Source: Bradyrhizobium barranii subsp. barranii (GTDB taxonomy: Bacteria > Pseudomonadota > Alphaproteobacteria > Rhizobiales > Xanthobacteraceae). Taken from it: a stretch of 64,000 nt of DNA. Below, in pieces: positions 57,888-64,000 of this stretch. A program made the translations under genes and the position numbers. The notes under the pieces are model-generated. The model saw only the letters and a program-made list of their open reading frames with translations. It did not search any database and was not told the origin of the DNA. Location: NCBI RefSeq assembly GCF_017565645.3, contig NZ_CP086136.1:6927501-6991500 (forward strand), in the 5' to 3' direction. How positions within the stretch are numbered: the stretch's first letter is position 1; every line of letters starts with the position of its first letter.

Positions 57888-58904
57888 ATGAACGTCCCGT
57901 CGCTGCCCGCCTCCCTCTCCGAACCGGTGTCTACTCAGGGCGTCATCGCTGCCGGCGCCTATGTCGACGGCCGGCGTGTCGCCAATATCGCCATCAGCGA
58001 GGCTTCGAGCTGGCGGGCCAAGCCCGGCCACGTGGTGTGGATCGGGCTGCACGAGCCTGACATGGCGTTGCTCGGCGCCGTGCAGAAGCAGTTCGACCTG
58101 CACGACCTTGCCATCGAGGACGCCAACAACGCCCATCAGCGGCCGAAGATCGAGCAATATGGCGAGGCCCTGTTCATCGTGGCGCGGACGGCGCAACTGC
58201 TCGAGGGCCGGATCGCCTTCGGCGAGACGCACATCTTCGTCGGCGAAGGCTATCTGGTCTCGGTGCGCCATGGCGCCTCGACATCCTACACGCCCGTGCG
58301 CGAACGCTGCGAAAGCTGCCCACGGGCGCTGGCGCGCGGCGAGGACTACATCCTCTACGCCATCCTCGATTTCATCGTCGACAACTACTCGCCCGTGCTG
58401 GAGAGCATCCACGAGGAGGTCGAGGGCATCGAGGACGACGTGCTCTCCAAGCCGATCAGCAAGGCGCAGATCGAGCGGCTCTACATGCTGCGCCGCGACC
58501 TATTGCGGCTCAGAACCGCGATCGGCCCGCTGGTGGAAGTCTGCCGCCGCCTCGAGCATGACGAGCTTGCGATGGTGCGCGCGACGATGCAGCCGCTGTT
58601 CCGCGACGTCACCGACCACGTCAGGAACATCCAGGAGCGCATCGATTCCATGCGCGAGGTGCTGGCCTTCGCCTTCGAGGCGAGCCTGCTGGTCGGACAG
58701 GCGCAGGAGACCGCGGTCTCCAAGAAGCTCGCCTCGTGGCTGGCGATCCTCGCCGTGCCCACCGCAGTCGCCGGCATCTACGGGATGAACTTCAAATACA
58801 TCCCCGAGCTGCAATGGGAGTACAGCTATTTCGTCGTCATGGGGATGATGGCGCTCGCCTGCCTCGCATTGTACTGGCGCTTCCACCGCGTCGGATGGCT
58901 GTGA
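57888..58904 (+). CDS. corA: CorA-family metal ion transporter
   Basis: A 338-residue CorA-type divalent cation channel. The long cytosolic domain ends in two C-terminal helices with the pore motif YGMNF (in GIYGMNFKYIPELQW), the GMN loop of CorA. ATG 57888 was chosen over TTG 57870. Mg2+ is the most likely ion, Co2+/Ni2+ possible. It lies between purQ and purS on the opposite strand. Confidence 0.93.
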   Translation: MNVPSLPASLSEPVSTQGVIAAGAYVDGRRVANIAISEASSWRAKPGHVVWIGLHEPDMALLGAVQKQFDLHDLAIEDANNAHQRPKIEQYGEALFIVARTAQLLEGRIAFGETHIFVGEGYLVSVRHGASTSYTPVRERCESCPRALARGEDYILYAILDFIVDNYSPVLESIHEEVEGIEDDVLSKPISKAQIERLYMLRRDLLRLRTAIGPLVEVCRRLEHDELAMVRATMQPLFRDVTDHVRNIQERIDSMREVLAFAFEASLLVGQAQETAVSKKLASWLAILAVPTAVAGIYGMNFKYIPELQWEYSYFVVMGMMALACLALYWRFHRVGWL

Positions 58905-58917
58905 AGCGCCGCGCGGG

Positions 58918-59157
58918 TTAGACGATCTCGACGCGATAGTTCTCGATCACGGTGTTCGCCAAGAGCTTGTCGGCCGCCTCCTTCAGCGCCGCTTCGGCCT
59001 TGGCCTTGTCGGCGCCGGCGAGCTCGATGTCGAACACCTTGCCCTGGCGGACGCTGGCGACGCCGTCGACGCCGAGCGACTTCAGCGCGCCTTCGATGGC
59101 CTTGCCCTGCGGATCGAGGATGCCCGTCTTCAGGGTAACGGTAACACGTGCCTTCAC
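58918..59157 (-). CDS. purS: Phosphoribosylformylglycinamidine synthase subunit PurS
   Basis: Small subunit (79 residues) needed for PurL-PurQ assembly. MKARVTVTLKTGILDPQGKA and VASVRQGKVFDIEL are the family motifs. It follows purC by 12 bases on the minus strand in one unit. Confidence 0.96.
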   Translation of the reverse strand: MKARVTVTLKTGILDPQGKAIEGALKSLGVDGVASVRQGKVFDIELAGADKAKAEAALKEAADKLLANTVIENYRVEIV

Positions 59158-59169
59158 GTCAAATCCCTC

Positions 59170-59937
59170 TTAGCTCTTCACCAGCACCGGGCCAGTGCCC
59201 TGCGGACGCTCGTTCTCCATGAGGATGCCGAGGCGTTTTGCGACTTCGGTGTAGGCCTCGAGCAGGCCACCGAGATCCCTGCGGAAACGGTCCTTGTCGA
59301 GCTTCTCGTTCGACTTGATGTCCCACAGACGGCAGCTATCCGGCGAGATCTCGTCGGCGACGATGATCCGCATCATCTCGTTCTCGAACAGCCGGCCGCA
59401 CTCCATCTTGAAGTCGACGAGGCGGATGCCGATGCCGAGGAAGAGGCCGGTAAGGAAGTCGTTGACACGGATGGCGAGCGCCATGATGTCGTCGATCTCC
59501 TGCGGCGTGGCCCAGCCGAACGCGGTGATGTGCTCTTCCGACACCATGGGGTCGTTGAGCTGGTCGTTCTTGTAGTAGAATTCGATGATCGAACGGGGCA
59601 GCTGCGTGCCCTCCTCGATGCCGAGGCGCTGCGACAGCGAGCCGGCGGCAACGTTCCGCACCACCACTTCCAGCGGCACGATCTCGACCTCGCGAATCAA
59701 CTGCTCGCGCATGTTGAGGCGGCGGATGAAATGGGTCGGCACCCCGATGTCGTTGAGGTGCTGAAACAGGTACTCCGAGATCCGGTTGTTGAGGACACCC
59801 TTGCCCTCGATCACCTGATGCTTTTTCGCATTGAACGCGGTGGCGTCATCCTTGAAGTGCTGGATCAGGGTACCGGGCTCCGGGCCTTCGTAAAGAACCT
59901 TTGCCTTGCCTTCATAAATACGACGCCGACGGCTCAT
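59170..59937 (-). CDS. purC: SAICAR synthetase (phosphoribosylaminoimidazole-succinocarboxamide synthase)
   Basis: Joins CAIR with aspartate in purine synthesis. The 255-residue ATP-grasp-like protein begins at [33 protein letters not shown] and [10 protein letters not shown] are family motifs. Start 59937 fits the family N-terminus; ATG 59967 adds ten residues and has a GGAG at a long distance. purC heads the purC-purS unit. Confidence 0.95.
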   Translation of the reverse strand: MSRRRRIYEGKAKVLYEGPEPGTLIQHFKDDATAFNAKKHQVIEGKGVLNNRISEYLFQHLNDIGVPTHFIRRLNMREQLIREVEIVPLEVVVRNVAAGSLSQRLGIEEGTQLPRSIIEFYYKNDQLNDPMVSEEHITAFGWATPQEIDDIMALAIRVNDFLTGLFLGIGIRLVDFKMECGRLFENEMMRIIVADEISPDSCRLWDIKSNEKLDKDRFRRDLGGLLEAYTEVAKRLGILMENERPQGTGPVLVKS

Positions 59938-60257
59938 GGGGATGTACCGTGTTTTGTTGAAATCCATGTATTTGGTGTGCTCCGGTTACCAGGTTACGAC
60001 CCACAGCGGAGCTGCCGTGAACGGCTGGGAACCCGTCTATAACCCCTTGGAAACAGAACGGGAACCAAGCCTTCAGGCAACCTATCCGATTGGCTGTCCC
60101 AGCACAATCGATCCGGCCGCCCGGCATCAACTTATACCGTCTTGCCTGCGGCTTAACGGCTCGTTGTTTTGCCGATTCGTGCCCCCTATCTAGGCATGCG
60201 CCGGGGCCGTCGCAACGATGGCCACCGGATCCAGTCAGCAGGGAATTGGAAAAAGGC
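59938..60257. other. Divergent promoter region between purC and the zeta gene (320 bases)
   Basis: The interval carries the 5' regions of both genes. TTGTTT (60164-60169), a 16-base spacer and CTATCT (60186-60191) on the plus strand form a modest promoter for the zeta gene; the same CCCCTATCTAGG string also precedes egtB. I saw no RNA gene, riboswitch fold or coding frame. Confidence 0.45.
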
Positions 60258-60581
60258 ATGAGCAGTTTGGACAAGCGCGAGGAAGGCTTCGAGAAGAAGT
60301 TCGCCCTCGACGAGGAGCAGAAATTCAAGGCGGAAGCCCGCCGCAACCGGCTGCTCGGCCTTTGGGCCGCCGAGAAGCTCGGCATCACCGGCGAGGCCGC
60401 CACCGCCTACGCCAAGGAAGTGGTCGCGGCCGATTTCGAGGAGGCCGGCGATGCCGACGTCCTGCGCAAGGTCATGGCCGATTTCGCCGCCAAGAATGTC
60501 GCCATCACCGAACAGGCGATTCGCGCCAAGATGAGCGAATTGATCGCCGTGGCCGCGGCCGAGGTGAAGGCGGGCAAATAG
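60258..60581 (+). CDS. F1-ATPase inhibitor zeta subunit (DUF1476)
   Basis: A 107-residue helical protein of the DUF1476 family, known from Paracoccus denitrificans as the F1-ATPase inhibitor zeta subunit. The inhibitory N-terminus SSLDKREEGFEKKFALDEEQ and the following KAEARRNRLLGLWAAEKLG are characteristic of this alphaproteobacterial family. AAAAGG lies just before ATG 60258. It blocks ATP hydrolysis by the F-type synthase, whose genes are not in this window. Confidence 0.92.
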   Translation: MSSLDKREEGFEKKFALDEEQKFKAEARRNRLLGLWAAEKLGITGEAATAYAKEVVAADFEEAGDADVLRKVMADFAAKNVAITEQAIRAKMSELIAVAAAEVKAGK

Positions 60582-60595
60582 GCGAATAGGGAGCG

Positions 60596-60628
60596 GCGAG
60601 TAGCGAATGAACCCCATTCGCTACTCGC
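60596..60628. repeat. 14-bp perfect inverted repeat between convergent genes
   Basis: Arms 60596-60609 and 60615-60628 match perfectly with a 5-base loop. There is no T-run, so termination would be weak; related fragments (ATTCGCCATTCGC) follow directly, hinting at a dispersed repeat. Confidence 0.6.
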
Positions 60629-60647
60629 GATTCGCCATTCGCGTCCC

Positions 60648-61136
60648 TCACCCCTCCTTGAAGCCGTATTCCGGCACATTGCCGCTGGCGCCGTAATATT
60701 TGTACGGCAGAAACTTGCCGCTCATGGTGATCTTGACGCGGTCGCCCTTCGGGTTGGCAACGCGCTCCATTGCCATGTCGAAGTCGATCGCCGACATGAT
60801 GCCGTCGCCGAACTCCTCCTCGATCAGCGCCTTCCACGCCGGACCGTTGACCATCACCATCTCGTAGAAGCGATAGATCAGCGGATCGGTCGGCGGCATC
60901 GGCGTGCCGGTGCCGCGCATCGGCACCTCGTTGAGCATCGCGGTCTCGGCCTTCGACAGGCCGAACAGCTCGCCGGCATTGGCGGCCTGCGGTTTCGTCA
61001 GCTTCATCTGGCCGAGAATCGCACCGACGATCAGCACCTCGGAATAGCCGCCGACCTTGTCGCAGATGTGTTTCCAGCTCCAGCCGTTCTCGCGCTTGAT
61101 GTCGAGCAGCTTTTCGGTGAGGTCTTCGCGTTTCAT
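60648..61136 (-). CDS. cynS: Cyanate hydratase (cyanase)
   Basis: Converts cyanate and bicarbonate to CO2 and carbamate (then ammonia). The 162-residue protein has the catalytic residues R89 and E92 in YRFYEMVMV and S115 in DGIMSAIDFD, matching R96/E99/S122 of E. coli. GGGAGA 7 bases upstream supports ATG 61136. No cynR or cynT lies beside it. Confidence 0.95.
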   Translation of the reverse strand: MKREDLTEKLLDIKRENGWSWKHICDKVGGYSEVLIVGAILGQMKLTKPQAANAGELFGLSKAETAMLNEVPMRGTGTPMPPTDPLIYRFYEMVMVNGPAWKALIEEEFGDGIMSAIDFDMAMERVANPKGDRVKITMSGKFLPYKYYGASGNVPEYGFKEG

Positions 61137-61225
61137 GTCAGGGTCTCCCTTGGCCAGGCATCGTGTCACGTCGTTTGTGCCGCTTTGGGAGGCACGAAAC
61201 GTGCCAATAAATGAGGCTTGAGGCG

Positions 61226-62794
61226 TCACCGCCTCGACCTCCCCTCACGCGGTAAAGCCTCCGTGAACCGCTTGATCGCCTCCAGCACCGGCTCCTGGTC
61301 GCCGGCAAAGAACCAATGGTCATTGCCGTCGAGCTCGACGAATTCCGCACCGGTGATCCGGCTCGCGATGTCGCGCCCGGCTGCGATCCGCACGGCCTTG
61401 TCATCCCGCCGATGCAGCACCAGCGTCGGCACCGCAATTTGCGCCAGAAGGTGCCGCACGTCGGCGTCGCGAAAGGCCTCGAGCACGGCGGAGATGCCGC
61501 CGGGACTGGACGCCGCGCGCAACAACCCCGCCCACCAGGCGCGCGCCTGCGGATCATTGGCCAGGCTCGGCGCAAAGGCTTCGATCCCGACCGGGCCGCC
61601 CCATTGCGCAATCAGGTGCTTGCTCCAGGCGTCATACTGGCTGGCGCGCAGCGCGTGCGGATAGTCCTCCGACCAGCAGCCCTTGGCCAGCGCGCCGAAC
61701 AGAATGAGCCCGGCCACACGGCGGGATTCCTCGACCGCAAATTTGATGCAGGCCGGCCCGCATTCGGATGCGCCAAACAGCACGACGCGGCGCGAGTCCG
61801 CCGCCCGCAGCACCGTGCCGATATCTTCCGCGGTGACGTCGATGCCAGGAGCCGATCCCACCCGGTCGGACAGCCCGATGCCACGGCGATCGAAAACGAT
61901 CAGCCGCCCAAGCCTCATCAATGAGGCCAGGAACGTCCGGCTCGCAGGGTTCTCCCAGGCGCGCTCCACATGCGACACGAAGCCGGGCATGACCAGGATG
62001 TCGAGCGGACCGCTGCCATAGGTCTGATACGCCAGATGCACGCCGGCGCCCTTCACGTAGCGTGTCGCTGGAAGAGCATCACGCAGCGGCGCGGCCGCGC
62101 GGCTCATGAGCGCCTCGGTCTCGGCTTCCGGCGCGACCCCAAGCTCGTCCCGAAGCCGCTGCGCTAGTGCGGCGTGGTGCCGTTCCGCCGCGCTTCGGTC
62201 GCCCGCCAGCAGCAGGCTGCGGATCAGGTGCCGGCCATACACCTCGCTGAGCGGATCGAGCTCGACCAGACGGCCCGCATGCAGTGTCGCGGCGAGATGA
62301 TCGCCCGCGGCATTCCTGTCCTGCACCAGACGCTCGAGCGCCTGCACGAGCCGCCCCCGCAGCGCCTCGCGGCGAAAGAACACCCAATCGTCGAACTCAG
62401 GACAGTCGTCCGGAGAAAAGCCCGCCAGGAAGTCGCCGCGATAGATCCGGCAGGCCTCTTCAAACGCACCGCGATCGCAGGCGCGCTCGAACAGATGCGA
62501 GTCGATCTTCAGCTCGACCTCCGGAGACCAACGCAAGCTTGTGCGGTCGGTCTCGAAAACCGCCTGGCCGAGCGTGAGCTCGACGCGGTGAAGCAGACGC
62601 CGCAATCGCGCAAGGCCGGTCTCGCGGGACGTCTCGGGCCATAGCAGCGTGGCAATGACGTCGCGCGCGACGGGGCCTTTGGCTTCCGCGAGATAGACCA
62701 GCAGCGCTAGCCCCTTGCGTAAGGCCAGCTTGATCGGGCGGTCGTCGGCATGGACCTCGGGGAACCCGAACGTGACAAGCGAAAAGGCCGTCAT
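61226..62794 (-). CDS. BTAD-type activator domain fused to an alpha/beta hydrolase
   Basis: A 522-residue fusion. Residues about 1-235 resemble SARP/BTAD activator proteins: an OmpR-like winged helix (ARDVIATLLWPETSRETGLA) and a TPR-like BTAD domain (ERLVQDRNAAGDHLAATLHA). Residues about 245-520 form an alpha/beta hydrolase with nucleophile S343 in LFGASECGPACIKF, an acid in HRRDDKAV and the His in DGNDHWFF. The hydrolase part could sense or process a ligand that controls transcription. No regulator or partner adjoins it; the nearest divergent gene is mddA. Confidence 0.82.
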   Translation of the reverse strand: MTAFSLVTFGFPEVHADDRPIKLALRKGLALLVYLAEAKGPVARDVIATLLWPETSRETGLARLRRLLHRVELTLGQAVFETDRTSLRWSPEVELKIDSHLFERACDRGAFEEACRIYRGDFLAGFSPDDCPEFDDWVFFRREALRGRLVQALERLVQDRNAAGDHLAATLHAGRLVELDPLSEVYGRHLIRSLLLAGDRSAAERHHAALAQRLRDELGVAPEAETEALMSRAAAPLRDALPATRYVKGAGVHLAYQTYGSGPLDILVMPGFVSHVERAWENPASRTFLASLMRLGRLIVFDRRGIGLSDRVGSAPGIDVTAEDIGTVLRAADSRRVVLFGASECGPACIKFAVEESRRVAGLILFGALAKGCWSEDYPHALRASQYDAWSKHLIAQWGGPVGIEAFAPSLANDPQARAWWAGLLRAASSPGGISAVLEAFRDADVRHLLAQIAVPTLVLHRRDDKAVRIAAGRDIASRITGAEFVELDGNDHWFFAGDQEPVLEAIKRFTEALPREGRSRR

Positions 62795-62942
62795 GGAGAT
62801 CCTCCCTCCCCGGTCGGCGCCCCCGGGGGACGCGCAGGGGACGGTCCAGCGATAGCAGTCAGGCCAGATCGAGCCCGCTCGCCAGCGAGCGGTTCAGGCT
62901 CCTGAATGCGGCACCGCCGCCATCGGCACAATAGGAAAAACC

Positions 62943-63692
62943 ATGTTCGCGCGCCTCGCAATCCTGCTCTACGCCATCGTGAGCTACGCCGTCTTCACGG
63001 CTTCATTCCTCTACGCGCTCGGTTTCGTCGGCAATTATGTCGTGCCCAAGTCAATCGACAAGTCGATCGACGTCGGCGCGCCTGCGAATTTGGGTGAGGC
63101 CATCGTCGTCAACATGCTGCTGATGAGCCTGTTTGCCATCCAGCACAGCGTCATGGCACGCCCGGCCTTCAAACGCTGGTGGGCGGGAAGCCTTCCCATC
63201 GCCTGCCAGCGCAGCACCTATGTGCTGCTCTCCAGCCTGATCCTCCTGCTGCTGTTCTGGCAGTGGCGTCCGATCCCGGCGCCGATCTGGCAGGCCAGCG
63301 GAATGATAGCGTGGCTCCTGACCGGCGTACATTGGCTCGGCTGGCTGATTGCGTTCGCCTCGACCTACATGATCGATCATTTCGATCTGTTCGGCCTGCG
63401 CCAGGCTCTCGTCGCGTTGCGCGGAGCCGAGATATCAGGTCAATCCTTCCGGACGCCGCTGCTCTACAAGATCGTGCGGCATCCGCTCATGCTGGGCTTT
63501 CTGCTCGCGTTCTGGGCGACGCCCGAGATGACCGCCGGCCATCTGCTGTTCGCGATCGCGAACACGGCCTACATCCTGGTCGCCCTGCAGTTCGAGGAGC
63601 GGGACCTGATCGCCGAGTTCGGCGCGACCTACCAGGACTATCGCCGGCGCGTTCCGATGCTGTTGCCGCGCATTTTCGGAGCGCCCCGATGA
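62943..63692 (+). CDS. mddA: Methanethiol S-methyltransferase (MddA-like, NnrU family)
   Basis: A 249-residue membrane methyltransferase with several helices. It matches the MddA family known from Bradyrhizobium, which makes dimethyl sulfide from methanethiol and can methylate H2S. Motifs include FAIQHSVMARPAFKRWW, LLFWQWRPIPAPIWQ, TYMIDHFDLFGLRQ and IVRHPLMLGFLLAFWATP. The stop overlaps the start of the next gene by 4 bases (ATGA, 63689-63692). It is divergent from the BTAD-hydrolase gene. Confidence 0.85.
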   Translation: MFARLAILLYAIVSYAVFTASFLYALGFVGNYVVPKSIDKSIDVGAPANLGEAIVVNMLLMSLFAIQHSVMARPAFKRWWAGSLPIACQRSTYVLLSSLILLLLFWQWRPIPAPIWQASGMIAWLLTGVHWLGWLIAFASTYMIDHFDLFGLRQALVALRGAEISGQSFRTPLLYKIVRHPLMLGFLLAFWATPEMTAGHLLFAIANTAYILVALQFEERDLIAEFGATYQDYRRRVPMLLPRIFGAPR

Positions 63693-64000
63693 AAGCGGTT
63701 CTGTGCAATTCGTTCACTGGCCCTGCGGATCTGCGCCTCGGTGAGATCGCTACGCCGCGGCCTGCCAGCGACGAGATTCTCATCGACGTCCATGCGGCGT
63801 CCGTGAGCTTCATGGACCAGTTGCTGGTCTCGGGCCTCTACCAGATGCGGCCGGCGACGCCCTTCGTGCCCGGCACGGAAGCTTCCGGCGTCGTCGTCGC
63901 GGTCGGCGACAAGGTCACGATGTTCGCACCCGGCGATCGCGTGGCCTGCAGTGAATGGACCGGCGGCTACGCCGAACGGATGATTGCGAAGGAATCGAAG
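63689..64000 (+). CDS. Quinone oxidoreductase/medium-chain dehydrogenase family, 5' part (runs off the window)
   Basis: The first 104 codons of a zinc-independent MDR-type enzyme. GEIATPRPASDEILIDVHAA, SFMDQLLVSGLYQ and TPFVPGTEASGVVVAVGD are GroES-fold motifs of NADPH:quinone reductases. ATG 63689 overlaps the mddA stop (ATGA), so both are translated together. The cofactor domain lies outside the window. Confidence 0.88.
   Translation, partial: MKAVLCNSFTGPADLRLGEIATPRPASDEILIDVHAASVSFMDQLLVSGLYQMRPATPFVPGTEASGVVVAVGDKVTMFAPGDRVACSEWTGGYAERMIAKESK

Overview
The window looks like chromosomal DNA of a Bradyrhizobium-type alphaproteobacterium (Rhizobiales). It has uniformly high GC, several HWE/PAS histidine kinases, a liv branched-chain amino-acid transporter, an alphaproteobacterial F1-ATPase inhibitor zeta protein, an MddA-like methyltransferase and several families of palindromic intergenic repeats of the kind common in Bradyrhizobium. 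I see no phage, insertion sequence, CRISPR array, rRNA or tRNA. Genus is an inference from gene content and style, without any database search.

Layout. 1-4357: liv ABC transporter (livH end, livM, livG, livF, solute-binding protein), closed by a UUCG-loop terminator. 4432-7866: an orphan receiver protein and a MASE4/PAS/PAS hybrid histidine kinase. 7894-11558: NylC/DmpA-type self-cleaving hydrolase, EF-hand protein, rpe and small proteins. 11565-15905 (minus): a Ser/Thr kinase-USP fusion coupled to a metallophosphoesterase, then an overlapping three-gene ExbB/TolQ-like operon. 16101-20396: NarX-like kinase with LuxR-type regulator, MBL hydrolase and a TetR regulator. 20488-23563: a small ORF beside a dyad array, purB and an M20 amidohydrolase. 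23630-32706: CHASE3/PAS kinase, Tat-exported binding protein, LVIVD-type protein, acyl-CoA synthetase, a free SecD-like domain and a membrane cyclic-nucleotide-binding protein. 32720-38782: GST, cytochrome b561, murI, HpcH aldolase, cupin, acyltransferase, rpsD and a ParE/RelE toxin-antitoxin pair. 38820-49621: threonine aldolase, two tandem serine hydrolases, macro domain, grxD, egtB-egtD, LtrA, bolA, DUF427, a hydrolase and DUF1328. 49805-59937: acyltransferase 3, purL, thioesterase, EamA transporter, TPR protein, Bug-type binding protein, purQ, corA, purS and purC. 60258-64000: zeta protein, cynS, a BTAD-hydrolase fusion, mddA and a truncated quinone oxidoreductase.

How genes work together. 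purB, purL, purQ, purS and purC supply de novo purine synthesis; the FGAM synthase genes are split by inserts (corA, Bug protein, EamA, TPR). grxD and bolA, whose products normally form a [2Fe-2S] complex, flank the ergothioneine pair egtB-egtD, so the segment groups redox and Fe-S functions. 

Sequence integrity. At least three genes (ExbB-like, acyl-CoA synthetase, DUF1328) are broken by a single-base shift, a fourth (hybrid kinase) may have one at its start, and the ParE/RelE toxin has an in-frame amber stop. The cluster of one-base shifts may mean residual assembly errors, so check this before calling these genes dead. The most unusual arrangements are the kinase-USP/phosphoesterase pair, the ExbB-like operon with a DUF2135-like partner, the BTAD-hydrolase fusion and the free SecD periplasmic domain.
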